A DNA stretch of 25,447 nucleotides, taken from NCBI GenBank assembly GCA_964545285.1, contig CAZJEW010000017.1, positions 1-25,447 of the forward strand, given 5' to 3'. Made by a program: the position numbers and the translations under genes. The notes under the pieces were generated by a model. It was not told where the DNA came from. It saw only the letters and a program-made list of their open reading frames with translations, and searched no databases. Position 1 is the first letter of the stretch, and each line of letters opens with the position of its first letter. Origin of the DNA: CAG-1000 sp964545285. Its GTDB lineage: Bacteria; Bacillota_I; Bacilli_A; RF39; UBA660. This document shows positions 1 through 7,729 of this stretch, one piece after another.

Positions 1-27
1 TACCCGATAATGTAGATAAATATATTT

Positions 28-54
28 AAAACGAGTAATAAAATTACTCGTTTT
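28..54. terminator. Bidirectional intrinsic terminator
   Basis: A 9-bp perfect stem (31-39 with 43-51, loop AAA) is flanked by A residues on the left and T residues on the right, so it ends with a U-tract in both directions. The stop codon of the minus-strand gene (46-44) lies inside the stem. It probably also serves a plus-strand gene lying to the left of the window. Confidence 0.75.
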
Positions 55-1300
55 TAATTGCTGGTTTATAAAATTCTTTTTGTATTTTATTTGTAGACCA
101 TAATAATTGATGTAATGTTTTGTTAACAACTAAATCAAATTCACCAATATATTCATATACTACAGGATTAAACTTTAGTTTGAAATCGTTTAACTTTTTA
201 TATGGATTTGAATTACTAAAATCACCGGTGATACCATATAAGTCTAAATAATTATATCCTGCTTTTTTATATTCTTCTATTATTTTATAAAATAAGAATG
301 TTTTAATATCAATCTCTTTATATAACTCATTTTGACCTGTTATTATTATTGTAACTCTCCCGTCACTCTTAACAACAAATGCACCACCAATTACTTCTTT
401 TGTAATATTTTCTCCCATTCTAACTGTAGCTATATTTAATGTAGAGGTAATATCATTTACTTTTTTATCAGATTCCATTTTTGCATCATAGTATTCTTTT
501 TCATTAGGATGTTTATTGAAATCGTTATTAATTTTTTCATTTATATTGTTTTCATATATATATTGTTTTTGTAAATACTTAATATATAAATCATAATTAA
601 CTTCAACAAATATTAGGTCAACCATTCCATTTTTTTCGAATTTTTCAAAAAAATATTTATAATATATCTCTGTTTTATTTTTTTTGTTTTCAACAAATTT
701 ATAGAATGTAGGTATTTCATCAATGTTACCAGATACTAAATGTATTCCTTTAATAGTTGCAAGCTCAACATCTTTTCTTATTGATTCATCAATTGAATTC
801 ATATTAAATGAAGGTAAGTATATTATTGGAGTATATTTGGGTAATACACTTTCAAAATATAAATTATCTTTTAATTTATTATAACCAAGTTGTTTTAAAA
901 AATTTAACAAATCTTGACTGTTAGTATTAACAGTTTTAGTTTTAGTATTATAGTCAAGTACAGCATAAGTTACTTCTGGATTGATTTTTATAAATGCAAA
1001 ACCTTTTAATAGAAAAAAGTCTTTAATTTTTTTTGTGAATTCTTTTAATAAAGGTTTGTCATAATAATCAATCAAAAAACCTCTAGGTGCATATCCATAT
1101 TTAACTTTAGCAACTATCTCTTTATATAATATTAGACTTGCTGCGATAACTTCCTTATCTTTATAAGCACCAATATACATTACTTTATAATCACTATGAG
1201 TCATTAATTCACCATACTCGTATGATTGAAAAAAGTTTTTTAGCATATGATGTCTTGCAAATTCGTTAAATGATTCTCCTGACATTTCTTCTATATACAT
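44..1300 (-). CDS. FemABX-family peptidoglycan bridge aminoacyltransferase
   Basis: A 418-residue protein of the FemA/FemX/MurM family. These cytoplasmic enzymes use aminoacyl-tRNA to add amino acids to the stem-peptide side chain of lipid II. The N-terminal part has family hallmarks: FFQSYEYGELM near residues 23-33 and YGYAPRGFLIDY near 68-79. Two GNAT-like halves are separated by a charged helical segment at about 236-286, the expected position of the coiled-coil arm. The end (DLYGITG near 353, then FKLKF and YIGEFDL near 373-390) matches the usual FemX finish. The ATG is preceded by AAGGAG at 9 bases. An extended -10 lies upstream on the minus strand. The gene stands alone, so the amino acid added and the bridge position cannot be read from context. 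Confidence 0.85.
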   Translation of the reverse strand: MYIEEMSGESFNEFARHHMLKNFFQSYEYGELMTHSDYKVMYIGAYKDKEVIAASLILYKEIVAKVKYGYAPRGFLIDYYDKPLLKEFTKKIKDFFLLKGFAFIKINPEVTYAVLDYNTKTKTVNTNSQDLLNFLKQLGYNKLKDNLYFESVLPKYTPIIYLPSFNMNSIDESIRKDVELATIKGIHLVSGNIDEIPTFYKFVENKKNKTEIYYKYFFEKFEKNGMVDLIFVEVNYDLYIKYLQKQYIYENNINEKINNDFNKHPNEKEYYDAKMESDKKVNDITSTLNIATVRMGENITKEVIGGAFVVKSDGRVTIIITGQNELYKEIDIKTFLFYKIIEEYKKAGYNYLDLYGITGDFSNSNPYKKLNDFKLKFNPVVYEYIGEFDLVVNKTLHQLLWSTNKIQKEFYKPAIKNE

Positions 1301-1334
1301 AAATAATTTCTCCTTGTAAATTTTTTACACTAAT

Positions 1335-1343
1335 AGTATAGCA
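1335..1343 (-). promoter_or_regulatory. Extended -10 promoter for the FemABX-like gene
   Basis: On the minus strand the sequence reads TGC-TATACT, an extended -10 element. No convincing -35 hexamer lies at the right distance. Start of transcription would be about 30 bases before the ATG at 1300. Confidence 0.5.
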
Positions 1344-1361
1344 TAAATAATAAAAAAATTG

Positions 1362-1367
1362 TATAAT
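1362..1367 (+). promoter_or_regulatory. Candidate -10 box for the eno operon
   Basis: A perfect TATAAT preceded by TTG but with no good -35 at 17 bases. It would give a leader of roughly 110 bases before eno. The rest of 1368-1481 is very AT-rich, and I saw no clear structure other than the AGGAGG ribosome-binding site at 1471-1476. Confidence 0.35.
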
Positions 1368-1481
1368 AAATATAAGTTAAATAAATAAGATTCTCAAGAA
1401 AATAATTTAATTTCTTTTAATTTTATTTATCTTGTTTTGTGACTTAATAAATATTAAACTGATTAATTATAGGAGGTTTAT

Positions 1482-2720
1482 ATGAGTAAAATTAAAAATA
1501 TTAAAGCAAGAGAGATATTGGATTCTAGAGGTAATCCAACTTTAGAAGTATCAGTTATTTTAGAAAATAACATTAAAGAGACTTTTTCTGTACCAAGTGG
1601 TGCATCTACAGGAAGTAAAGAAGCGTTAGAACTAAGGGATAATGATGAAAGATATTTTGGAAAAGGTGTTTTAAAAGCTGTTAATAATGTTAATACTTTA
1701 ATTAATGATGCTTTAGTTGGAATTGAGATAACTCATCAAAAAGAAATAGATAGTATTATGATTAATCTTGATAAAACAGAAAATAAAAGTTTTTTGGGTG
1801 CTAATGCTATGATAGGTGTTTCTATAGCATGTATAAAAGCCGCTGCTAAAGAAAAAGGTAAAGAAGTATATGAATATTTAAATCCTCGTGAGAAGAAAAT
1901 ACCTAAGGTAATGTTTAATATTATAAATGGTGGAGAACATGCTAAAAACAATTTAAATATACAAGAGTATATGATAGTACCTAAAAAAAGTTCATTTAAG
2001 GAAATACTTAGATGCGCTAGTGAAGTTTTTCATTCTTTAAAAAAGCTTTTAGAAGACGAATCTTTGGTCACTTCGGTAGGTGATGAAGGAGGATTTGCTC
2101 CTAATTTAAAAGATAATAGAAGTGCTCTTAGCTATATAATTAAAGCAATTGAAAGTGCAGGATATATTCCTGGAAAAGATGTGTTTATTGCTCTTGATAT
2201 AGCTGCATCAACTCTTTTTAATAAAGAAAAAGGTACTTATAAAATAGATGATAAATTTTTAACAAAAGAAGAATTGCTAGAGTATTATTTAGAATTAGTT
2301 AAATCTTATCCAATTATATCAATAGAAGATGCATTTGATGAAAACGATATTGAAGGATTCAAATTAATTACAGATAGATTAGGAAAAGAAATAAATATAG
2401 TTGGTGATGACTTATTTGTAACTAATAAAAAATATTTACAGAATGGAATAAATAATCGTTTATGTAATTCGATTATTATTAAACCTAATCAAATAGGAAC
2501 ATTTTATGAAATGTTAGAAACTATAGTTCTCGCTAAACAAAATAATTATACTTGTATTATGAGTCATAGAAGTGGTGAAACTAATGATACATTTATAGTA
2601 GATGCTGCGGTTGCATTAAATATACCTTTTATTAAAGCTGGATCATTATGTAGAGGAGAAAGAATTTGCAAATTTAACAGACTATTAGAAATAGAAGAGA
2701 ATACACTTGAAAAAAAGTAA
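1482..2720 (+). CDS. eno: Enolase (phosphopyruvate hydratase)
   Basis: A 412-residue enolase, which interconverts 2-phosphoglycerate and phosphoenolpyruvate in glycolysis. The N-terminal domain begins with AREILDSRGNPTLEV and has SGASTG. The catalytic barrel shows NGGEHAKNN, GDEGGFAPN (general acid region), the metal ligands in ALDIAAS, SIEDAF and GDDLFVTN, the catalytic lysine in IKPNQIG, and SHRSGET and CRGER. It is about 20 residues shorter than usual and divergent: the common SIEDGLDENDWEGW segment reads SIEDAFDENDIEGF, and IKTG reads IKAG. All catalytic residues I looked for are present, so it should be active, although a second enolase elsewhere cannot be excluded. AGGAGG lies 5 bases before the ATG. 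It heads the classic eno-secG-rnr-smpB set. Confidence 0.95.
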   Translation: MSKIKNIKAREILDSRGNPTLEVSVILENNIKETFSVPSGASTGSKEALELRDNDERYFGKGVLKAVNNVNTLINDALVGIEITHQKEIDSIMINLDKTENKSFLGANAMIGVSIACIKAAAKEKGKEVYEYLNPREKKIPKVMFNIINGGEHAKNNLNIQEYMIVPKKSSFKEILRCASEVFHSLKKLLEDESLVTSVGDEGGFAPNLKDNRSALSYIIKAIESAGYIPGKDVFIALDIAASTLFNKEKGTYKIDDKFLTKEELLEYYLELVKSYPIISIEDAFDENDIEGFKLITDRLGKEINIVGDDLFVTNKKYLQNGINNRLCNSIIIKPNQIGTFYEMLETIVLAKQNNYTCIMSHRSGETNDTFIVDAAVALNIPFIKAGSLCRGERICKFNRLLEIEENTLEKK

Positions 2721-2756
2721 ATATTATAGTAAAATACTTATGCAAAGGAAGATTAT

Positions 2757-2969
2757 ATGGAAAAAGTTTTATTAATAATATGTATAATGATAATAGTAAT
2801 AGTATTATTGCAAAGTAGTAAAGCTAGTGATGCTAGTCAAATAATTACTGGTGGTAATGCAATGTTAATGGCTAAATCTAAAGAAAGAGGTGGAGAAAAG
2901 TTTATTACTAGACTCACTTATGCTTTAGGATTTGCTTTTATTATAATTTCATTAATATTAAGTTTATAA
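2757..2969 (+). CDS. secG: Protein translocase subunit SecG
   Basis: A 70-residue protein with two hydrophobic helices (about 3-19 and 52-69) joined by a cytoplasmic loop. This is the SecG topology in the SecYEG channel. Family signatures are the VLLQSSK segment at the end of helix 1, a GG near 32-33, and the KSKERGGEKFITRLT stretch before helix 2. AAGGA precedes the ATG. The gene lies 36 bases after eno, and a strong terminator follows at once, so eno-secG is probably one transcription unit. Its place before rnr-smpB agrees with Firmicutes gene order. Confidence 0.93.
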   Translation: MEKVLLIICIMIIVIVLLQSSKASDASQIITGGNAMLMAKSKERGGEKFITRLTYALGFAFIIISLILSL

Positions 2970-2971
2970 AT

Positions 2972-2996
2972 AAAAATTCACAAAAGTGAATTTTTT
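2972..2996 (+). terminator. Intrinsic terminator after secG
   Basis: A 10-bp stem (2972-2981 with 2986-2995), loop AAAA, and a run of six T at 2991-2996. It ends the eno-secG unit before rnr. Confidence 0.8.
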
Positions 2997-3017
2997 ATTT
3001 TAGATATGCATTTATTA

Positions 3018-3026
3018 TGATAAAAT
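3018..3026 (+). promoter_or_regulatory. Possible extended -10 for rnr-smpB
   Basis: TGA-TAAAAT is an extended -10 just after the secG terminator. There is no good -35. The implied start site is only about 10 bases before the rnr ATG, which would barely leave room for the GAGG site at 3034-3037, so this is tentative. Confidence 0.35.
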
Positions 3027-3043
3027 ATATATGTGAGGTAAAT

Positions 3044-5320
3044 ATGAAAGATAAAATATTAGAAATAATTAATAAATCAGATAGAAATCTTAATGCTACT
3101 GAAATATTATATCAAATAAAACCAAAAAGTACTGTTGAAGATTTAAGAGCTGTATTAGATATTTTAAATGAATTATGTAAAGATGGTGCTATTAGAACTG
3201 CTTCTGGTAATACTTATCATAAAAATGAATTGATTACTGGTATTCTTGATGTTCATGAAAAAGGTAATGCTCATTTATTAATGGGAGCAAATGATGATAT
3301 ATTTATTCCTAGAGATAAAATGAGGGGTGCTTGTGATGGAGATAAAGTATTAGTTGAAGTAACAAACAAATTAACTAATGAAGGAAAAGTTGTAAAAGTA
3401 ATTGATAGATCAATAGGTAATGGATTAGGTGAAGTATATAATGATAATGGTGAACTTAAAATTAAATGTTTAACAAAAGATTTACCTTACAAAGTTGAAT
3501 TTCAAAGTACTGATTTAGATATACTAGATGGACATATTGTAAAACTTAAATATGTTAGAGATTTATCTCGTGGTGTTATTCTTGCTAGTGTAGATCATAT
3601 TATTGCTCATAAGAATGCTCCTGATGCTGATACAAGACTTATAGCAGAAGAATTTAATATTCCTTATGAATTTAGTGAAGAAGCATTAGAAGAAGCCAAA
3701 AAGATGCCTAAAGAGCTTTCAGAAGAGATGATTGATGAAGGATTAAAAGAAGGTAGAACTGATTATAGAGATGAAGTAGTATTTACTATAGATGGAAAAG
3801 ATACAAAAGATATTGATGATGCTATTAGTTTAAAAATACTTCCTAATGGTAATTATGAGTTAATAGTACATATAGCAGATGTCTCTCATTATGTTAAAGA
3901 AGGCAGTGCATTATGGAAAGATGCTGAGTTAAGAGGCAATTCTAATTATTTAGGTGATAAGGTTATTCCAATGCTTCCAATAGAATTATCTAATGGAATA
4001 TGTTCTTTAAATGAAGGCGAAGATAGATTTACAATCTCTTGTGCAATGGAAATAGATCATGCTGGAAATATAGTGACTAAACATATATCTAAAGGTATTA
4101 TTAATTCTAGAAAAAAAATGAATTACGATGCAGTACAAGATATAATAGATGATAAATCTACTGAAGATACTAAAGATTACAATACTTTAGTATATATTGC
4201 TAAAGAAGGTGATACGATTGAAAGCATTGCATTTCAAAACAGTATTACCAGAGAAGAATTATTAAAATATAATGATGGACTTGTTGTTGAAAAAGGAACT
4301 AAAGTAAATGTACCTGTATCAAATATACTAAAGAATTTTCATGCTCTTTCTAAGATACTTAGAGCTAAGAAAGAAAAACGTGGAGAATTAGAATTTATTG
4401 GTGATGAAAAGAAATATGCTTATGATGATAATGGAAAAGTAAAAGATGTAAGTGCTAGAGTTCAAAGAGAAGCAGAAAAAATGATAGAAGATGCAATGAT
4501 AGCTGCAAACGAAACTGTTGCAACTACATTCTTTGAAAAATCTGTTCCATTTGTTTATCGTTTACATGGAGTTCCTTCTCCTAAAAGTATAGAAGACTTT
4601 ATGAAATTTTTATCATTACAGGGTATTGTTTATAATGGTAAAATTGATAATGAAAATGTTTCAAATTTTCAATTACAAGATTTATTAAAATTTTTAAAAG
4701 GAAAATTAGATTACGAAAAATATAAAGTAATAAATAAAAAATTACTAAGATGTATGCAAAAAGCATATTATGGAACTGAAAATATTGGACATTTTGGTAT
4801 TGCCAGTCCATGCTATACACATTTTACTTCTCCTATTAGAAGATTTAGTGATTTATTAGTACATAAATCTATTACTGAATATTTAGTAAATAAAAATTAT
4901 GAGGAGAAGTTCTTAAAAGATTGGGCCTCTTATTTAACTTATATTTGCGAACACATATCAGAAACAGAAAGAACAAGTGAAAAAGCAGAATATGCAATGG
5001 ATGATTTATTAGTAGCAGAATATATGGAGGGCTATCTAGATGAAGCTGGTAATCGTGTAGGGGGTCATATCGGAGAAGAATATGATGCTATTATAGATAC
5101 TTGTATGCCTCATGCATTCTTTGTGCAAACAAATAATTTAATTGAAGGTAGAGTAGATTTATCTACTATGAAAGAATTTTATCAATATAAAGAAGAATTA
5201 GCAGGATATACTCGAAATAATAGAGTTGCTCTTCGTTATGGTGATAAAGTAAGAGTAAAATGTATTGGAGCATCTAAAGCAAGAAGAGAAGTTGATTTTG
5301 CTTTAGTAAGGAAATTATAA
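3044..5320 (+). CDS. rnr: Ribonuclease R with a LysM-like insert
   Basis: A 758-residue RNase R, the processive 3'-5' exoribonuclease that degrades structured RNA and works with tmRNA-SmpB. In order: N-terminal winged helix (1-60), cold-shock/OB domains (65-190), RNB catalytic domain (about 240-580), and C-terminal S1 domain (about 672-756). The four metal-binding aspartates are D250, D256, D258 and D259, spaced as in E. coli RNase R (272, 278, 280, 281). HFTSPIRRFSDLLVH lies near 593-607. Residues 383-426, in the RNB domain, look like a LysM module, which is not expected here. The ATG at 3044 was chosen because GAGG lies 6 bases upstream; an in-frame ATG at 3017 lacks a ribosome-binding site and would add nine atypical residues. 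The stop overlaps the smpB start by one base. Confidence 0.93.
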   Translation: MKDKILEIINKSDRNLNATEILYQIKPKSTVEDLRAVLDILNELCKDGAIRTASGNTYHKNELITGILDVHEKGNAHLLMGANDDIFIPRDKMRGACDGDKVLVEVTNKLTNEGKVVKVIDRSIGNGLGEVYNDNGELKIKCLTKDLPYKVEFQSTDLDILDGHIVKLKYVRDLSRGVILASVDHIIAHKNAPDADTRLIAEEFNIPYEFSEEALEEAKKMPKELSEEMIDEGLKEGRTDYRDEVVFTIDGKDTKDIDDAISLKILPNGNYELIVHIADVSHYVKEGSALWKDAELRGNSNYLGDKVIPMLPIELSNGICSLNEGEDRFTISCAMEIDHAGNIVTKHISKGIINSRKKMNYDAVQDIIDDKSTEDTKDYNTLVYIAKEGDTIESIAFQNSITREELLKYNDGLVVEKGTKVNVPVSNILKNFHALSKILRAKKEKRGELEFIGDEKKYAYDDNGKVKDVSARVQREAEKMIEDAMIAANETVATTFFEKSVPFVYRLHGVPSPKSIEDFMKFLSLQGIVYNGKIDNENVSNFQLQDLLKFLKGKLDYEKYKVINKKLLRCMQKAYYGTENIGHFGIASPCYTHFTSPIRRFSDLLVHKSITEYLVNKNYEEKFLKDWASYLTYICEHISETERTSEKAEYAMDDLLVAEYMEGYLDEAGNRVGGHIGEEYDAIIDTCMPHAFFVQTNNLIEGRVDLSTMKEFYQYKEELAGYTRNNRVALRYGDKVRVKCIGASKARREVDFALVRKL
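4190..4321 (+). other. LysM-like module inside the RNase R catalytic domain
   Basis: Codons 383-426 of rnr encode a segment fitting the LysM pattern: YIAKEGDTIESIA, then ITREELLKYN, then GTKVNVP. It sits between the segment ending MNYDAVQDII and the one starting NFHALSKILRAKKEKRGELEF. In typical RNase R these are joined by only a short acidic linker. The reading frame is uninterrupted and base composition matches the flanks. Confidence 0.8.
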
Positions 5321-5745
5321 TGGAAATTGTTAATAGAAAAGCTAAACATGATTATTTTATTCGCGATACTTTTGAAGCAGGAATAGAATTACTTGGTACA
5401 GAAATAAAAAGTATAAGAAAAGGTAGTGCAAATTTTAATGATTGCTATGGAAGAATTAAAAATAATGAAGTGTTTTTATTAAATATGTACATTGCTAGAT
5501 ATGAAGAAGGAAATAGGTTCAATCATGATGAAAGAAGAGAAAGAAGACTATTGCTTCATAAAAAAGAAATATTAAAAATAAACGAACAAGTGAATCAAAA
5601 AAGATATACTCTTATCCCTTTAAAATTGTATATTGTTAGGGGTAAAGTAAAAATAGAATTGGGTGTATGTGAAGGTAAAAAGTTATACGACAAAAGAGAA
5701 GTATTAAAAGAAAAAGATCTAAAAAGAAGAGAAAAAGAATTATAG
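5320..5745 (+). CDS. smpB: SsrA-binding protein SmpB
   Basis: A 141-residue SmpB, the tmRNA partner in trans-translation. It starts NRKAKHDYFI, then FEAGIELLGTEIKSIRKG (about 18-35), the ARYEEGN and FNHDERRERRLLLHKKEI motifs (about 59-84), and the C-terminal GKKLYDKREVLKEKD that reaches the decoding centre. Length is slightly below the usual 150-160 because the basic tail is short. Its ATG overlaps the rnr stop by one base, which suggests translational coupling. RNase R is itself recruited with tmRNA-SmpB, so the pairing is functional. The tmRNA gene ssrA is not in the 57 bases that follow. Confidence 0.95.
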   Translation: MEIVNRKAKHDYFIRDTFEAGIELLGTEIKSIRKGSANFNDCYGRIKNNEVFLLNMYIARYEEGNRFNHDERRERRLLLHKKEILKINEQVNQKRYTLIPLKLYIVRGKVKIELGVCEGKKLYDKREVLKEKDLKRREKEL

Positions 5746-5755
5746 ATCTTTTTTG
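5711..5755 (+). terminator. Probable terminator overlapping the end of smpB
   Basis: An 11-bp inverted repeat pairs 5711-5721 with 5743-5753 around a 21-base loop and ends in six or more T. The left arm lies within the smpB coding sequence. The long loop makes it a weaker candidate than the other terminators in the window. Confidence 0.45.
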
Positions 5756-5802
5756 TTATAGTTTTTTGGTAATAATTAATAAACTGTATCATAAATATTA
5801 AT

Positions 5803-6093
5803 ATGAATGATGAAATACCAAAAATATTTATAAATAATAAAAAAAAGATTGATAATAATAAAGTAGTTTTTTATTCATCTAAAGACAATAATGTAGATAA
5901 AATTAATATTAATGTTAATAATAAATTAAATGAAATATTAAATGCTAATAATTTTATATATAAGAAAAAGATTCGTATTAAGACTTATAAGAATGAAGAC
6001 GATTATATTATTATTTCTAAAAATAATAACTATTTATTAACAATCGATGGTAAAAGAATATATATAGATGATATTATTGATATAAATAATTAA
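5803..6093 (+). CDS. Small hypothetical protein
   Basis: A 96-residue protein I do not recognise. It is rich in Asn, Lys, Ile and Asp, with no signal peptide, membrane helix or cysteine. The N-terminal third looks disordered. The second half (about 52-93) has alternating hydrophobic and polar residues that could form a small beta-rich domain. There is no Shine-Dalgarno sequence before the ATG. A TATCAT box at 5787-5792 ends ten bases before the start codon, so a leaderless or near-leaderless message is possible. It lies between smpB and secE on the same strand. The intact frame and same-strand position favour a real gene, but the low complexity leaves doubt. Confidence 0.5.
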   Translation: MNDEIPKIFINNKKKIDNNKVVFYSSKDNNVDKININVNNKLNEILNANNFIYKKKIRIKTYKNEDDYIIISKNNNYLLTIDGKRIYIDDIIDINN

Positions 6094-6108
6094 AATAATT
6101 AAAAATAC

Positions 6109-6137
6109 TTGATATTAGATTTTATTTGTGATACTAT
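6109..6137 (+). promoter_or_regulatory. Promoter for secE-nusG
   Basis: TTGATA at 6109-6114, a 17-base spacer, and TACTAT at 6132-6137 with TG at 6129-6130 (extended -10). A small hairpin with a T-run (6144-6163) follows in the leader. It may be a weak attenuator, but the stem has only five pairs. Confidence 0.7.
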
Positions 6138-6180
6138 TGACATAACACATCAAAGTGTTTTTTATTTGGAGGAAGCAAAT

Positions 6181-6360
6181 ATGAAAAAAATTAAATCATT
6201 TTTTAAAGGAATTAAAAAAGAATCTAAAATGGTTAGATGGCCAGATGGTAAAGTGTTATTTAAATATTCTGCTATTAGTGTAATTATGATAGTGTTTTTT
6301 GGATTATACTTTTATGTATTAGATGCTTTGTTTGCATTCTTAAGAGGAGTATTAGCATAA
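6181..6360 (+). CDS. secE: Preprotein translocase subunit SecE
   Basis: A 59-residue SecE of the short, single-helix type. An amphipathic N-terminal helix contains KKESKMVRWPDGKV, the family signature before the membrane segment (W followed by P). One transmembrane helix follows at about 29-52. SecE clamps the two halves of SecY in the membrane. GGAGG lies 8 bases before the ATG at 6181; a longer in-frame opening upstream lacks these features and would precede the ribosome-binding site. Its stop overlaps the nusG start by one base, the classic secE-nusG pair. Confidence 0.93.
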   Translation: MKKIKSFFKGIKKESKMVRWPDGKVLFKYSAISVIMIVFFGLYFYVLDALFAFLRGVLA

Positions 6361-6905
6361 TGGAAGATGAAGGAAAAAAATTATGGTATGTAGCAAATGC
6401 ATACAGTGGACATGAAGAAAAAGTAAAAGATTATTTAGAGTCTAGACGTGAAAGCATGGGAATGGAGAACAATATATTTAGAGTTGTTATTCCAGAAAGA
6501 ACAGAAATTGAAGTAAAAGATGGCGTTAAAAAAGAAAAGGTACGTAAAATGTTTCCAGGATATGTACTTATTGAAATGATAATGAGCGATGAAGCTTGGT
6601 ACGTTGTTCGTAATACTCCAGGAGTAACAGGATTTATTGGATCTTCTGGAAAAGGTGCTAAACCAATTCCATTAACACCTGAAGAAGTTAAGAAATTTAT
6701 TGGCGATGGTAATGTTGAAGCTGTTCCAATATGTACTGATGTTGAAGTTGGTGATTCTGTTAATATTATAGATGGTCCATTTAAAGGTATGTTTGGTAAA
6801 ATTGAAACATTAGATAAAGAAAATGAAAAATTAACTGTGCTTATAGACTTATTTGGACAAGAAACGCCAGTCGAAGTTGATTTAATACAAATAACTAAAG
6901 CATAA
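6360..6905 (+). CDS. nusG: Transcription antitermination/pausing factor NusG
   Basis: A 181-residue NusG, which binds RNA polymerase and modulates pausing and Rho- or ribosome-coupled elongation. The NGN domain runs from about 8 to 115: LWYVANAYSGHEEKV, then KMFPGYVLIEM, then WYVVRNTPGVTGFIG. The KOW domain runs from about 125 to 180: VGDSVNIIDGPFKGMFGKI, then the final LFGQETPVEVD. Length and order are normal for the family. It is coupled to secE by a one-base overlap. The next genes, rplK-rplA, have their own promoter. Confidence 0.96.
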   Translation: MEDEGKKLWYVANAYSGHEEKVKDYLESRRESMGMENNIFRVVIPERTEIEVKDGVKKEKVRKMFPGYVLIEMIMSDEAWYVVRNTPGVTGFIGSSGKGAKPIPLTPEEVKKFIGDGNVEAVPICTDVEVGDSVNIIDGPFKGMFGKIETLDKENEKLTVLIDLFGQETPVEVDLIQITKA

Positions 6906-6929
6906 AATAAGAAAAATTAACTATTTTTC

Positions 6930-6958
6930 TTGAAATATCATATATTTTATGGTATTAT
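6930..6958 (+). promoter_or_regulatory. Promoter for rplK-rplA
   Basis: TTGAAA at 6930-6935, a 17-base spacer, and TATTAT at 6953-6958 with an extended-10 TG at 6950-6951. The start site would be near 6965, giving a leader of about 100 bases. An AT-only hairpin (6909-6931) after nusG overlaps the -35 but lacks a T-run beyond the stem. Confidence 0.75.
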
Positions 6959-6989
6959 CAATAAGCAAGTTTGTTATATATAAACTTAA

Positions 6990-7035
6990 ATTTAGTGGGA
7001 GATTATTGGATTATTATCGTGAACCACTCACGGAA
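6990..7035 (+). promoter_or_regulatory. Structured rplK leader, probable L1-type autoregulatory site
   Basis: A GTGGGAG segment pairs with a downstream ACCACTCACGGA segment (stem 6994-6998 with 7024-7028). An alternative small hairpin pairs 7019-7023 with 7028-7032. The GTGGGAG...ACCAC...ACGGA pattern just upstream of rplK resembles leaders I recall from other Firmicutes. In E. coli the equivalent leader is bound by L1 to repress rplK-rplA. Assignment here is by position and pattern only. Confidence 0.5.
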
Positions 7036-7066
7036 ACAAAAATTAATTAAATAGGAGGTGTTTTTC

Positions 7067-7681
7067 GTGGCAAAGAATGTTGTAAAAAAGATTAAATTAC
7101 AAATACCTGCAGGTAAAGCAACACCAGCTCCACCAGTTGGAACAGTGTTAGGCCCAGCAGGAATCAATTTACAAGAATTTTGTACTAAATACAATGATGC
7201 AACTAAAGAAAAGATGGGTGATATAATACCAGTTGAAATTAGTATCTATGATGATAGATCTTTTGATTTCGTATTAAAAACTCCACCAACTGCTTCATTA
7301 TTATTAAAAGCTGCTGGAATTAAAAAAGGTAGTGTTAAAGGAGCTAATCAAATAGTTGCTACTATATCTAAAGATGATATTAAAAAGATAGCTGAAGTTA
7401 AGATGCCAGATTTAAATGCATATTCATTAGAATCTGCTATTAATATAGTATCTGGAACAGCTAGAAATATGGGTATAGCAATTAAAGGCGTTAATGATGC
7501 TGAACTTCAAGAACAAGCTAAAGAAGCAGAAGAAGCTGAAGCACAAGCTGCTAAGTTTGAAGCAGAATTAGAAGAAATGGAAAATAGTGCAAAAGAAATG
7601 GCTGAAGGAACAGCTAATGTAGAAGTTGAATCTACAGAACAAACAGAAGCAACTGAAGAAAAAGAAGAAAGCAAAGAATAA
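7067..7681 (+). CDS. rplK: 50S ribosomal protein L11 with acidic C-terminal extension
   Basis: A 204-residue L11. Residues 1-142 are a complete L11: KLQIPAGKATPAPPVGTVLG (9-28), GINLQEFC, FDFVLKTPP (67-75) and the C-terminal rRNA-binding half ending in GTARNMGI. L11 sits at the GTPase-associated centre and is needed for stringent-response sensing. The usual length is about 141, so residues 143-204 are an added tail of Glu, Ala and Gln, probably helical at first and then disordered. The start is GTG at 7067, with AGGAGG 8 bases upstream; a GTG at 7058 overlaps that site and would add FF-type residues not seen in L11. Confidence 0.95.
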   Translation: MAKNVVKKIKLQIPAGKATPAPPVGTVLGPAGINLQEFCTKYNDATKEKMGDIIPVEISIYDDRSFDFVLKTPPTASLLLKAAGIKKGSVKGANQIVATISKDDIKKIAEVKMPDLNAYSLESAINIVSGTARNMGIAIKGVNDAELQEQAKEAEEAEAQAAKFEAELEEMENSAKEMAEGTANVEVESTEQTEATEEKEESKE

Positions 7682-7729
7682 AATAGAGTGAATAATAAAT
7701 AATCCAAATACCACATAAGGAGGTAAATT

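Noticed and set aside
5746..5802. tmRNA gene (ssrA) next to smpB
   Set aside because: Only 57 bases separate smpB from the next gene, and no tRNA-like ends or tag frame are visible.
6137..6165. A second secE promoter using the perfect TTGACA at 6137-6142
   Set aside because: At 17 bases the -10 would be TTTTAT, overlapping the ribosome-binding region; the TTGATA/TACTAT pair upstream is better.
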